The position numbers were made by a program, and so were the translations under genes. The notes under the pieces were generated by a model that was given only the letters and a program-made list of their open reading frames with translations, ran no database searches and was not told where the DNA came from. Below are positions 42,824-53,400 of a stretch of DNA of 64,000 nucleotides, piece after piece (positions within the stretch are counted from its first letter, which is position 1; the number at the start of each line of letters is the position of its first letter). Origin of the DNA: Lachnospiraceae bacterium (GTDB taxonomy: Bacteria; Bacillota_A; Clostridia; Lachnospirales; Lachnospiraceae); NCBI GenBank assembly GCA_017522685.1, contig JAFWYN010000014.1, forward strand, positions 1 to 64,000, in the 5' to 3' direction.

Positions 42824-43855
42824 CTATTTATCTCTCAAAGATATTTTAATCAACCACTCGCACAAATCTCCGTAAGGCACGCCGATGGCCTGTGCTTCCT
42901 GGGGAAGCAGGGAGGTGGGTGTCATGCCGGGCAGGGTATTTGCCTCTAAGCAGAACAGTTCCCCGTTTTCTCTTAACATAAAGTCCATACGGGCATAGTT
43001 CTTCAAACGTAAGGTCTTAAATACCTTCTCCGCATACTGCTGCATCTGTGCAGTCAATTCCTCATCCAATACCGCAGGACAAGTCTCAATGGTAGAACCC
43101 GCCTGGTATTTATTTTTGTAATCATAAAAGCCGCTAATAGGTGCAATTTCAATAATGGGCAGTGCCTTTCCATCAATCACACCTACACTGAATTCTCTGC
43201 CCTTAATATACTGCTCGATGATAATTTCATCGTCATAGCGGAAGGAATCTGCCTTAGCCTGTTCGTAATCCTCTTCCTTCTCCACGATATATGTACCTAC
43301 GCTGGAGCCACCGTTGCAACACTTCACCACCAAAGGGAAGGGTATGGTCTTAGGATCTGCTTCTCCCTTCTTCAAATGGATGCCTGCCGGGGTAGGGATA
43401 CCGTTCTCTCTGAACAGTTCCTTGGATATAGCCTTATCCATGGCAATGGCACTGCTAACATGGTCAGTACCGGTATAACGGATGCCCATCAGGTCAAAGC
43501 ATGCCTGAATCTTGCCGTTTTCGCCCTCCGCGCCGTGAAGTGCCATAAACACCACATCTGCCTGCTGGCAAAGAGTAATTACGTTAGGGCCGAAGAAATT
43601 ATTCTTGTAGTCCGGTCTCTGTGCAATAATCTGTGCAATATCCGTAATCTCTTCGGACACACCACGCATATCTGCCGCCCAGTCCTTCTCCAGAGTAAAT
43701 AAATCCTCCGTAAGTTCTCCCGGATACCCTAAAAATACATCTATCAAAATGGCCTGATGTCCCTTTTCCTTCAGTGCTTTATAAATCCCTGTTCCTGAAG
43801 AAAGGGATACATCTCTTTCGGTACTAATACCGCCTGCTAATACTACGATTTTCAT
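42824..43855 (-). CDS. ddl: D-alanine-D-alanine ligase
   Basis: ATP-grasp enzyme joining two D-alanines for the peptidoglycan stem. It has 343 residues. The motifs are the N-terminal GGISTERDVSLSSG, ALHGAEGENGKIQ, the ATP-grasp VKCCNGGSSVGTYIV (about 175) and the catalytic end LEANTLPGMTPTSLLP. The tyrosine/phenylalanine residue that separates D-Ala-D-Ala from D-Ala-D-Lac ligases was not resolved; the neighbouring murF fits D-Ala-D-Ala. The ATG at 43855 is set by GGAGG; the longer in-frame extension is not used. Confidence 0.96.
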   Translation of the reverse strand: MKIVVLAGGISTERDVSLSSGTGIYKALKEKGHQAILIDVFLGYPGELTEDLFTLEKDWAADMRGVSEEITDIAQIIAQRPDYKNNFFGPNVITLCQQADVVFMALHGAEGENGKIQACFDLMGIRYTGTDHVSSAIAMDKAISKELFRENGIPTPAGIHLKKGEADPKTIPFPLVVKCCNGGSSVGTYIVEKEEDYEQAKADSFRYDDEIIIEQYIKGREFSVGVIDGKALPIIEIAPISGFYDYKNKYQAGSTIETCPAVLDEELTAQMQQYAEKVFKTLRLKNYARMDFMLRENGELFCLEANTLPGMTPTSLLPQEAQAIGVPYGDLCEWLIKISLRDK

Positions 43856-43959
43856 ACTTGCCTCCGCTAAAACTTTCTGGTGGATTCTCATAAAAACCAC
43901 ATCTACTATAGTATATCTCTTTTCGCTTATAATTTCCATCAATAAATAAAATTTTTTGC

Positions 43960-44003
43960 ATCAGAGAAAAAGCCGCCAAGGCCCGGGCGGCTTTTTCTCT
44001 GAT
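43960..44003 (-). terminator. Terminator of the SpoIIQ-like gene
   Basis: Perfect 18-bp stem ATCAGAGAAAAAGCCGCC / GGCGGCTTTTTCTCTGAT with an 8-base loop, just after the stop at 44012. Confidence 0.9.
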
Positions 44004-44011
44004 GTCTGCCT

Positions 44012-44884
44012 CTACATCATTCCTTCAGGATTGATGGGCTGGCCGTCCTTCTCCAAAGAGAAGTAAAGGTTCACTCCTTCCACACTGTAGTACTTGGTGG
44101 GTGTACCTACATGACCGATGACCTGTCCTACGGATACGGCATCACCGACTGCCACATTGCAATCTTTCAACTGTCCGTAGATTGCTCTGTATCCGTCTCC
44201 CAAGTCCAATACCATGACCTGTCCCAGTTCTTCGTTCTGATACATATCTACCACCTTAGCATCTGCACAGGCATATACTTCGCAGCCTTCCACAGCCTTA
44301 AAAATGACTGCCGGATTGTATTTGTATTGGTCCAAAGTAGCAAAGTATATGGTTCTGTCCATACTGAAATGCATCAGAATATCATTCATAACCGGTACAT
44401 ACAAGCCTTCCTCTTCCGTAAAGGAGAATACCTTCTCTACGATCTGGGGTGCTTCTGTTACAGGGGCTTCTGGGATGTCTGTAAGTCCCGGAATTTCAAC
44501 CAAACCGGAATCCACCTCTGTTACCTCGAAATCCACAATACTGTCCTTTCTGGGCATATAGTCCAATTCTCCGTCCACTTCCGGCGCCTTTTCAATGGTA
44601 GGGATATCTGTCAACGCAAGCACATCCGGCAAATCCTCTTTCACCGTATCGGTCTGTGTATTGACTTCATCCACCAGTTTGGCATATTGTTCTCCTACAT
44701 TGGTTTCATATTCGGCCAAATCGATAGAATATCCATCGTTTTGGTCCTCTACGTTTTTTCCCTTCATATAAATCCCTGTTATGGTCAGTGCCGCCATGAC
44801 AAAAGCGGATGAAACCAGCATGATCGCTCTTTCTCTTTTGACTGTCTGCTTTCTGTTTTTATAAGGTCTTATTTTCTTATCCAT
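44012..44884 (-). CDS. spoIIQ: SpoIIQ-like protein with degenerate LytM (M23) domain
   Basis: A 290-residue bitopic protein: basic cytoplasmic start, one transmembrane helix (about 20-40), an acidic extracellular stalk, and a C-terminal LytM-fold domain (about 160-285). Active M23 peptidases end in H-x-H before F-E. Here the corresponding strand is GVNLYFSLEKDGQPINP, and the first metal site reads MHFSMDRT. The zinc ligands are thus largely lost, as in Bacillus SpoIIQ, which acts as a structural partner of SpoIIIAH in the channel between mother cell and forespore. Length and topology match. A sigma-F-like promoter lies upstream. The ATG at 44884 follows AAAGGAG at 11 bases. Confidence 0.75.
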   Translation of the reverse strand: MDKKIRPYKNRKQTVKRERAIMLVSSAFVMAALTITGIYMKGKNVEDQNDGYSIDLAEYETNVGEQYAKLVDEVNTQTDTVKEDLPDVLALTDIPTIEKAPEVDGELDYMPRKDSIVDFEVTEVDSGLVEIPGLTDIPEAPVTEAPQIVEKVFSFTEEEGLYVPVMNDILMHFSMDRTIYFATLDQYKYNPAVIFKAVEGCEVYACADAKVVDMYQNEELGQVMVLDLGDGYRAIYGQLKDCNVAVGDAVSVGQVIGHVGTPTKYYSVEGVNLYFSLEKDGQPINPEGMM

Positions 44885-44930
44885 ATACCATACCACTCCT
44901 TTAATCATCATTCATTTGTTGTTATGATAC

Positions 44931-44959
44931 TATTCTTTCCAGTGGTACGTTCTTTATGC
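44931..44959 (-). promoter_or_regulatory. Candidate sigma-F (forespore) promoter of spoIIQ
   Basis: On the minus strand: GCATA, 14 bases, GGAAAGAATA. The -10 matches the GGNNANAHTR pattern at every position; the spacer is one or two bases shorter than usual. It lies 47 bases upstream of the start codon. Confidence 0.5.
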
Positions 44960-44968
44960 ACGCAAAAA

Positions 44969-45002
44969 CACCACAACTTACTTTTGATTGTAAGTCGTGG
45001 TG
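44969..45002 (-). terminator. Terminator of the SseB-domain gene
   Basis: Stem CACCAC-ACTTAC / GTAAGT-GTGGTG with one mismatch, then a T-rich tract on the minus strand. Confidence 0.8.
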
Positions 45003-45009
45003 CTCTTAT

Positions 45010-45468
45010 TTATTCTTCAGGTGAATAATTAGCCTTTTGCAGCATATCTAAAATCATTTCTTTTGTGATAACCAAATTGTGGTCAAATGGATTGATAACC
45101 ACACCATTCACATCACATTCCGGCTTTATCAGCATCTGTGCATAATCAGCAAATCTGAAAACAATCATCTGATGCTTGGGCTGTGAGGTCCATTTTTTCA
45201 CCTCTTCCATATCGGTATAACCCATAAAGAATTTATTGCCGTCATTGGCTGTTAATAACAATAAATTCACTTTGCTGTCAGCATCTGCTCTGGCAACACC
45301 TTCTTCATTTGCCGTCAACGGCGGATCAACAAATACAGGGCACAAGAATCTGGCTTTTAAAAGCTCCTGCATTACCATGCTTCTGTGATCCGGTGTGTTT
45401 TCAGCCCTCAACAGTTCCAGGGCACCCATCAGCATAGGATTATTAAATGGTACACGTTTTTCGCTCAT
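45010..45468 (-). CDS. SseB-domain protein
   Basis: A 152-residue cytoplasmic protein matching the SseB N-terminal domain (LLKARFLCPVFVDPP, LLTANDGNKFFMGYTDMEEVKKW, GVVINPFDHNLVITKEMI). SseB-domain proteins have no firm molecular function outside type III secretion chaperones; in Firmicutes they are often encoded next to metabolic or housekeeping genes. It lies 15 bases downstream of the hydratase gene, so both form an operon that ends in a terminator. Confidence 0.8.
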   Translation of the reverse strand: MSEKRVPFNNPMLMGALELLRAENTPDHRSMVMQELLKARFLCPVFVDPPLTANEEGVARADADSKVNLLLLTANDGNKFFMGYTDMEEVKKWTSQPKHQMIVFRFADYAQMLIKPECDVNGVVINPFDHNLVITKEMILDMLQKANYSPEE

Positions 45469-45483
45469 ACTCCGTTCCCCCTA

Positions 45484-47772
45484 TTACACTCTGTTATAGT
45501 TAATCAGACAACCCTTTAAGATAATCTGACGCTCTTCATCGGTCAATTCTCCAAGCTTCAAATCAAACTCGGTTAAGCCACCTTCTTTTACCACATAAGC
45601 CTTAATCACTTCTGTCTTATTTTCAACAGCTGCTTTGATGCCGGGTACAAATAAGTAGTCCAGATTCTTGAAAGGAAGCTCTCCTTCCTGAATCAGGAAA
45701 GGAAGCATACCCCAGTTAATCAGGTTGGAACGATAACGCTTGGTCGCATATTCGTTTGCAATATTTGCCCAACCGCCAAGTACCTTCTGGCAGCTTGCTG
45801 CCTGCTCTCTTGCAGAACCGTCGCCGGGCTTCACAGCAAAGATAGTGGAACCGAAACCGGTATTGGTAGAATCCGCATCTGCAAATTTCTCACGAACAGC
45901 CTTCATCACATCAGCCACTTCGGCTACTGCTTCACAAGGCTTCTGACCTTCCATACGTGCCTTTTCAGCCTTCTGGATTTCTTTCGCACGACCTACATAC
46001 ATAGGATCCTTTCTGGAAAGTGCAAACTCAGCCAGTCCCAAAGGATTGGAACGATAGCTTGAAGTCTCACCGGAAGGAATCAACTCATCAGTAGTGGTTA
46101 CAGGGTCATGGATTTCGCAGACTACCTTAAGAACTAAGTTCTCAGGAAGCGCACCCATAGCCGGCCAGTCCTTGATATTGGGTCCTAACTGGATTTCCAC
46201 ATCCGGGTCAGCCACACCCTTGGAATCAAATACGCGGTTTGCGTAAATATTACTGTCATAATGATATTTGTACTTGTTCAGTTCCCCGTCAAATTCGGTA
46301 GCAGGTGTCAGTACGCCCTGGTTTGCAGCGGTTGCTGCGATAGAACGTGCATCCATGAGTGCTACGGAAGATATCTGGCCATTCTGAAGCTTGGAACCTT
46401 CTCTGTTAGGGAAGTTTCTGGTAGAGTGACGGATACTGAACGCATTGTTTGCAGGAGTATCTCCGGCACCGAAGCAAGGTCCGCAGAATGCAGTCTTCAT
46501 TACTGCACCGGTCTCTAAGATAGTTGCAGCGCAACCATTCTTAATAAGCTCCATATAAACGGGCATGGAGGCCGGATATACGCTTAAAGTGAATCCGTCG
46601 GAACCGATATATCTGCCCTTTAAGATATCAGCTGCTGCACAGATGTTTTCGAAACCGCCACCTGCACAACCTGCAATAATACCCTGGTCTACCATGAACT
46701 TGCCGTTCTTTACTTTATTCTTCAAATTGAAATCTACTGCACCGTCTAAGGATACCAATGCTCTCTTTTCGGTCTCATCCAGGATGTCCATAAGATTTGC
46801 ATTTAACTCTTCGATGGTGTAGGTATTGCTGGGATGGAAAGGCATAGCAATCATAGGGCGAATCTTAGAAAGATCAACCATAATCATACCATCATAGTAT
46901 GCCACTTCTCCGGGATTTAACTCCTTGTACTCTTCCTTACGTCCGTGAATCTCGTAGAACTCCTGTATTTCGCTATCGGTTCTCCAGATAGAGGACAAAC
47001 AGGTGGTTTCGGTAGTCATAACGTCCACACCGATACGGAAGTCAGCGCTTAAGCTGCTTACGCCGGGACCCACGAATTCCATTACCTTATTCTTTACAAA
47101 ACCATTAGCAAATACAGCACCGATAATAGCCAATGCCACGTCCTGCGGACCAACGCCCTTTACAGGCTCACCGGTCATATAAACACCAACTACACCGGGC
47201 ATATTGATATCATAGGTCTGGTTCAAAAGCTGCTTCACCAGCTCAGGACCGCCTTCACCCACTGCCATGGTACCAAGGGCACCATAACGGGTATGGGAGT
47301 CAGAACCTAAAATCATCTTGCCGCCGCCTGCCAGCATTTCTCTGGCAAACTGGTGAATAACTGCCTGATGAGGAGGTACGTAAACACCGCCGTACTTCTT
47401 TGCGCAGGAAAGACCAAACATGTGATCATCCTCGTTGATGGTACCGCCTACCGCACACAAAGAGTTGTGGCAGTTGGTGAGTACATAGGGCATGGGGAAC
47501 TTCTGAAGTCCTGATGCTCTAGCAGTCTGGATAATACCTACGAAGGTAATATCGTGACTGGTTAATTTATCAAACTTGATTTTTAATTTGTCCATATTGC
47601 CTGAGGTATTGTGGTCAGCCAAAATACCGTAAGCAATGGTCTGCTTAGCAGCTTCTGCCTTAGCTACTTCCTTGCCGGTTTTGCTCTTAATGGCTGCGGC
47701 TGCTTCTGCATTATCCTCAATGATTTCGGTGCCGTTAACCAAATAAGCACCGCCATTTAATAATTTAATCAT
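45484..47772 (-). CDS. Aconitase-family hydratase
   Basis: A 762-residue iron-sulfur hydro-lyase of the aconitase superfamily. The 4Fe-4S ligands appear as one Cys in [12 protein letters not shown] (about residue 370) and two in [11 protein letters not shown] (C-x2-C, about 430). Substrate-loop residues typical of the fold ([20 protein letters not shown], about 157-176) and a C-terminal swivelling domain with [13 protein letters not shown] follow. Length and details differ from AcnA/AcnB and LeuC and are closer to the YbhJ-like group, whose substrate is unknown. The ATG has GAGGGAAAG upstream. It shares an operon with an SseB-domain gene. Confidence 0.85.
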   Translation of the reverse strand: MIKLLNGGAYLVNGTEIIEDNAEAAAAIKSKTGKEVAKAEAAKQTIAYGILADHNTSGNMDKLKIKFDKLTSHDITFVGIIQTARASGLQKFPMPYVLTNCHNSLCAVGGTINEDDHMFGLSCAKKYGGVYVPPHQAVIHQFAREMLAGGGKMILGSDSHTRYGALGTMAVGEGGPELVKQLLNQTYDINMPGVVGVYMTGEPVKGVGPQDVALAIIGAVFANGFVKNKVMEFVGPGVSSLSADFRIGVDVMTTETTCLSSIWRTDSEIQEFYEIHGRKEEYKELNPGEVAYYDGMIMVDLSKIRPMIAMPFHPSNTYTIEELNANLMDILDETEKRALVSLDGAVDFNLKNKVKNGKFMVDQGIIAGCAGGGFENICAAADILKGRYIGSDGFTLSVYPASMPVYMELIKNGCAATILETGAVMKTAFCGPCFGAGDTPANNAFSIRHSTRNFPNREGSKLQNGQISSVALMDARSIAATAANQGVLTPATEFDGELNKYKYHYDSNIYANRVFDSKGVADPDVEIQLGPNIKDWPAMGALPENLVLKVVCEIHDPVTTTDELIPSGETSSYRSNPLGLAEFALSRKDPMYVGRAKEIQKAEKARMEGQKPCEAVAEVADVMKAVREKFADADSTNTGFGSTIFAVKPGDGSAREQAASCQKVLGGWANIANEYATKRYRSNLINWGMLPFLIQEGELPFKNLDYLFVPGIKAAVENKTEVIKAYVVKEGGLTEFDLKLGELTDEERQIILKGCLINYNRV

Positions 47773-47883
47773 AATACTTTCCCTCTTTTCTCATATCGCC
47801 TACCTAATGAACGATACTAAAAAACATTATAATAGAAAGCTTTCCCTTATGCAATGAAAAGTTTTCTTAAAACATGCCAAAAG

Positions 47884-47914
47884 ACTGTTATCTGCAAAGC
47901 AAGCAGACAACAGC
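47884..47914 (-). terminator. Terminator of glgP
   Basis: Stem CTGTTATCTGC / GCAGACAACAG (one mismatch) ten bases after the glgP stop, with TTTT on the minus strand. Confidence 0.75.
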
Positions 47915-47923
47915 CCTTTATAA

Positions 47924-50407
47924 TTATTTTAAAACAACCTTGTCTAAATGCCAGATTTCATCCACGTACTGCTGGATGGTTCTGTCAGAGGTGAACTTGC
48001 CGGAGCAAGCCACGTTCAAGATAGCACTTTCTGCCCATGCAGCTTCGTCCTGATATGCAATGCCTACCTTACGCTGTGCCTCTGCATAACTTCTGAAATC
48101 CTTCAGGATAAAGTAGGTATCTGCCTTAGAAGTACTTAAAGTATTTAATAAGGAATTATACAAGTGACGGAACAGCTCTGTATCGCGGGAATAAGTTCCG
48201 TTGATTAACTGCATCAGCACCTTACGGATATCCTGGTCGTTGTTGAAGATTTCCATAGGATCATAACCACCGTTATTTTCGTATGCGATTACTTCATCAG
48301 AACTCAAACCAAAGATAAATGCATGCTCTTCGCCAACTTCTTCCACGATTTCCACGTTAGCACCGTCCATGGTTCCCAAAGTTAATGCACCATTCAACAT
48401 AAACTTCATGTTACCGGTACCGGAAGCTTCCTTGGAAGCGGTAGAAATCTGCTCGGAAACATCTGCTGCTGCAAAGATAATCTCTGCATTGGATACATTG
48501 TAGTTCTCGATGAATACCACCTTAATCTTACCGTTAATAGAAGCGTCATTGTTTACCACATCTGCTACGGAATTGATTAACTTGATGGTCAGCTTCGCAT
48601 TTCGATAGCCTGCTGCCGCCTTTGCACCGAAGATGAAGGTTCTGGGATAGAAATCCATCTCAGGATGCTCTTTAATCTCATTGTAAAGATACATTACATG
48701 TAAAATGTTAAGCAGCTGACGCTTATACTCATGAAGTCTCTTAACCTGTACGTCGAAGATAGAACGGGGATCAACCTCTACACCATTGTGCTCTAAGATG
48801 TACTTAGCCAGACGCACCTTATTCTGGTACTTAATATTCATGAACTCCTGCTGAGCCTTTTCATCAGAAGCAAATACCTTTAACTTGCCGATATGTGCCA
48901 AATCGGTAATCCATTCATTTCCGATATGATCGGTTACCCAGTTTGCCAAAAGCGGATTACCGTGTAAGAGGAAACGTCTCTGGGTGATACCGTTAGTCTT
49001 ATTATTGAAGCGTTCAGGGAACATCTCATAGAAGTCTCTAAGCTCCTGCTTCTTTAAGATTTCGGTATGCAGTCTTGCCACACCGTTTACAGAGTAGCCG
49101 GCCACAATAGCCATATGAGCCATCTTCACCTGTCCGTCGTATACGATAGCCATCTTGCGAATCTTTTCCTGCACATTTACGCCGGTATTTGCATACTTAT
49201 TCTCAATATCCATAATGAAACGACGATTGATTTCTTCCACAATCTGATAAATACGGGGAAGCAGTCTGGAGAACAGCTCAATAGGCCATTTTTCCAAAGC
49301 TTCTGCCATAATGGTATGGTTGGTATATGCACAAGTCTTAGTAGTTACTTCCCATGCCTCATCCCAGGTCAGATAGTACTCATCCATAAGGATGCGCATA
49401 AGTTCCGGCACCGCTACGGTAGGATGGGTATCGTTCAACTGGAAGGTTACCTTTTCGTGGAACTTGCGAATATCATCATGCTTTCTCATATACTTATCCA
49501 CTGCTTCCTGGATGGATGCAGAGACAAAGAAGTACTGCTGCTTTAAGCGAAGCTCCTTACCTGCATAATGATTATCATTGGGATACAATACTTCTACAAT
49601 ATTTCTGGCCAGGTTTTCCTGCTCTACAGCCTTCTGGTACTCGCCCTTATCAAAGGAGTCTAACTGGAAGCACTCTACTGCTTCAGCATCCCAGATACGT
49701 AAGGTGTTTACGATACCGTTGCCATAGCCCACGATGGGGAAATCGAAGGGTACAGCCTTTACAGACTGATAGCCCTCCTGATAATAATGATTTCTGCCGT
49801 TTTCATCACTTCTGACAGCTACATAACCGCCAAACTTAACAATCTTAGCATACTCAGGACGACGAAGCTCGAACGGATTGCCGTCTACCAGCCAGTTGTC
49901 CGGTACTTCTACCTGGAAACCGTCACGAATCTGCTGCTTGAACATACCGTATCGATAACGGATACCGCAGCCGTATGCAGGATATCCTAAAGTTGCCAGG
50001 GAATCTAAAAAGCATGCTGCCAGTCTTCCTAAGCCGCCGTTACCAAGAGCCGCATCCGGCTCCTGATCCTCTACCATATTGATGTCCAGGCCCATTTCCT
50101 GAAGGGCTTCCTTTACGCCTTCATATGCCTGCATGTTAATCATATTGTTACCCAAAGCACGGCCCATTAAGAACTCCATGGACATATAATATACCATCTT
50201 AGGATCTTCTTCCTCGTATGCCTTCTGGGTCTCCATCCAGTTTTCTACAATTCTTTCCTTGATTTCATAAGAAACCGCCTGGAAAATCTGCTGGGGTGTT
50301 GCTTCCTCTAAGGTACGGCGAAACAGAGTTCTTAAGTTCTCCTCCACACCTTTTTTGAAAGCCTCTTTATTAAATTTTATTGTTTTTGCACCTTTCTTTG
50401 CGCTCAT
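47924..50407 (-). CDS. glgP: Glycogen/maltodextrin phosphorylase
   Basis: Pyridoxal-phosphate enzyme releasing glucose-1-phosphate from glycogen or maltodextrin. It has 827 residues, the usual length. Conserved blocks include ALGNGGLGRLAACFLDSLAT, GYGIRYRYG-like sequence (GCGIRYRYGMFKQ), NDTHPTVAVPELMR, KRLHEYKRQLLN and the cofactor-lysine segment EASGTGNMKFMLNGALTLG. Its ATG, with AGGAGG, lies only 13 bases after the ileS stop codon with no terminator in between, so it should be read from the T-box-controlled ileS promoter at least in part. Confidence 0.97.
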   Translation of the reverse strand: MSAKKGAKTIKFNKEAFKKGVEENLRTLFRRTLEEATPQQIFQAVSYEIKERIVENWMETQKAYEEEDPKMVYYMSMEFLMGRALGNNMINMQAYEGVKEALQEMGLDINMVEDQEPDAALGNGGLGRLAACFLDSLATLGYPAYGCGIRYRYGMFKQQIRDGFQVEVPDNWLVDGNPFELRRPEYAKIVKFGGYVAVRSDENGRNHYYQEGYQSVKAVPFDFPIVGYGNGIVNTLRIWDAEAVECFQLDSFDKGEYQKAVEQENLARNIVEVLYPNDNHYAGKELRLKQQYFFVSASIQEAVDKYMRKHDDIRKFHEKVTFQLNDTHPTVAVPELMRILMDEYYLTWDEAWEVTTKTCAYTNHTIMAEALEKWPIELFSRLLPRIYQIVEEINRRFIMDIENKYANTGVNVQEKIRKMAIVYDGQVKMAHMAIVAGYSVNGVARLHTEILKKQELRDFYEMFPERFNNKTNGITQRRFLLHGNPLLANWVTDHIGNEWITDLAHIGKLKVFASDEKAQQEFMNIKYQNKVRLAKYILEHNGVEVDPRSIFDVQVKRLHEYKRQLLNILHVMYLYNEIKEHPEMDFYPRTFIFGAKAAAGYRNAKLTIKLINSVADVVNNDASINGKIKVVFIENYNVSNAEIIFAAADVSEQISTASKEASGTGNMKFMLNGALTLGTMDGANVEIVEEVGEEHAFIFGLSSDEVIAYENNGGYDPMEIFNNDQDIRKVLMQLINGTYSRDTELFRHLYNSLLNTLSTSKADTYFILKDFRSYAEAQRKVGIAYQDEAAWAESAILNVACSGKFTSDRTIQQYVDEIWHLDKVVLK

Positions 50408-50420
50408 AAATTCCTCCTAC

Positions 50421-53400
50421 TTAGCTTTGCTTTTCGATAGAAATGTTAACCTTCTCCCCATTGATGTCCCAATCCTTGCTGACACTGAAAGAAGCGTTTG
50501 CTTCAATACTGTCAGCCAGTACCTTACCGGCGATAGCTGCACTGTTCTTTTCAACAATTGCATATAATTTATCATTACCGGTTAAGGACACCTTAATATG
50601 GTCCATCACCTCAAAATCAGCTTCTTTACGCATGGTCTGGATCTTACTGATTACTTCAAATACGTAACCCTCTTCAATCAGCTCCTCGGTCAGGTTGGTA
50701 TCCAATACAACTGTCATCTTGTTGTTTTCTTCGGATACATAGCCTTCCTTCTGTGCCATTTCAATCAGTAAATCATCCTTGGTTAACTCCACGTTAACAT
50801 CACCAACCATGAAGCTTAACGCGCCTTTTTCGTTTAAATCATCCATAGCCGCATTGCCATCCAAAGAAGCAAGGGTCTTCTGGATACCGCCAAGCTGTTT
50901 GCCGTACTTAGGTCCTACCGTACGAAGCTGGGGCTTAAAGGTATAGGAAGTGAAATCTCTTACATCATCCGTAAAGAGTACTTCCTTCACATTTAACTCA
51001 TCCTTGATTATATCGGTATAAAAGCTGTCTAATGTTAGGTCTGCCTTGATGTACATTTTTCCAATGGGCTGACGATTCTTGATAGCAGCTGCATTACGGC
51101 AGGCTCTACCCATAACAACTGCATCCAGTACATCCTCCATAGCCTTTTCCAGATCCTTGTCGATCATGGTCTCATCCACTTCAGGGAATTTGCACAGATG
51201 GATACTTTCCGGTGCATCCTTATCCACGCTTCTAACCAAATTCTGGTAGATATCCTCAGTCATGAAAGGAATCATAGGCGCTGCAGTCTTAGCGATGGTA
51301 ACCAGCGCAGTGTAAAGAGTCATATAAGCATTGATCTTATCCTGCTCCATACCCTTTGCCCAGAAACGCTCACGGCTTCTACGCACATACCAGTTACTCA
51401 TCTCATCCACGAAATCCTGCAATGCTCTTGCAGCTTCCGGGATACGATAGTTGTCTAAATTATAATCCACTTCTCCTACTACGGTATTTAACTTGGAAAG
51501 CAACCACTTATCCATAACCGGCAGCTTATCGTATTCCAAGGTATACTTAGAAGCGTCGAAATCATCAATATTTGCATAAAGCACGAAGAAGGAATAGGTA
51601 TTCCACAGGGTGCTCATGAACTTACGCTGTCCTTCTACCACTGCCTTGCCATGGAAACGGTTGGGTAACCAAGGTGCGGAGTTGATGTAGAAATACCAAC
51701 GGATGGCATCTGCACCGTAGGTTTCCAATGCCTCGAAAGGATCTACCGCATTGCCCTTGGACTTACTCATCTTCTGGCCGTTCTCATCCTGTACATGACC
51801 TAAAACGATTACGTTCTCATAAGGTGCTTTATTAAACAACAGAGTAGAGATAGCCATCAACGAATGGAACCATCCTCTGGTCTGATCTACTGCCTCTGAA
51901 ATAAACTGTGCCGGGAACTGTGCTTCGAACAATTCCTTATTTTCAAAAGGATAGTGATGCTGTGCGAAAGGCATTGCACCGGAGTCAAACCAGCAGTCGA
52001 TAACCTCCGGTACTCTGTGCATGGTCTTGCCACAGTCAGGACATACAAAGGTTACTTCATCAATATAAGGTCTGTGAAGCTCTACCTGTGCATCGGATGC
52101 CTTACCGCTACGCTCAGCCAGCTCTGCACGGCTGCCGATACATTCCTGATGGCCGCACTCACATTCCCAGATATTGAGAGGAGTACCCCAGTAACGGTTA
52201 CGGGAAATCGCCCAGTCCTGGATATTCTCAAGCCAGTTGCCGAAACGTCCCTTACCGATGGATTCTGGAATCCAGTTTACGGTATTATTATTGCGGATTA
52301 AGTCATCTCTTACTGCAGTTTCCTTGATATACCATGACTCACGTGCATAGTAAATCAGAGGAGTGTCACATCTCCAGCAGTGAGGATATTCGTGTTCAAA
52401 TTTCGGTGCATCATAAAGCTTACCCTCTGCATCCAAATCCTTTAAGATAACAGGATCCGCATCCTTTACAAACATACCTGCATAAGCAGTTTCTTCGGTC
52501 ATCTCACCCTTACCGTTTACAAACTGTACGAAGGGCAAATCATACTTACGGCCAACCTGGGCATCGTCCTCACCAAATGCCGGTGCAATATGTACGATAC
52601 CGGTACCGTCTGACATGGTAACATAGCTGTCACAGGTTACGTAGTGAGCCTTCTTTCCCTGCTTTGCTGCCACATCCACTGCCCAAGGGAACAATGACTC
52701 ATATTCTTTATATTCTAAATCCTTACCCTTATAGGTTTCCAGCACTTCATATGCTGCCACATTGTTTTCCTTGTCAGCAAGCTTGCCCAGTACTGCATCC
52801 AAAAGTGCCTTAGCCATATAGTAGGTACGTCCGTCTGCCGCTTTCACCTTGCAGTAATCCTCATCCGGGTTCACACAAAGTGCCACATTGGAAGGCAGGG
52901 TCCAAGGGGTAGTGGTCCATACCAGGAAGTATGCATCTTCACCGCTTACCTTGAAGGAAGCTACTGCAGAACGCTCTTTTACGGTCTTATAGCCCTGGGA
53001 TACCTCTGCGGTAGAAAGAGGGGTTCCACAACGAGGGCAGTAAGGTACAATCTTGAATCCCTTATATAAAAGGTTCTTGTTCCAGATTTCCTTCAGTGCC
53101 CACCATTCGGACTCGATAAAGTTGTCATCATATGTTACATAAGGGTCATCCATATCTGCCCAGAAACCAACAGTGCCTGAGAAATCCTCCCACATACCCT
53201 TGTACTGCCATACGGACTCCTTACACTTGCAGATAAAAGGCTCCATACCATACTCTTCAATCTGCTCCTTACCGTTTAAGCCAAGAAGCTTCTCTACTTC
53301 CAGCTCAACGGGCAGACCATGAGTATCCCAACCTGCCTTACGTGGTACCATATATCCCTTCATGGTACGATATCTGGGGATCATATCCTTGATAACACGG

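Noticed and set aside
44111..44812. 233-codon plus-strand frame
   Set aside because: Antisense to the SpoIIQ-like gene; composition is Cys/His/Phe-rich as expected for antisense frames.
49067..49546. Plus-strand frame inside glgP
   Set aside because: Shadow of a strongly conserved phosphorylase gene.
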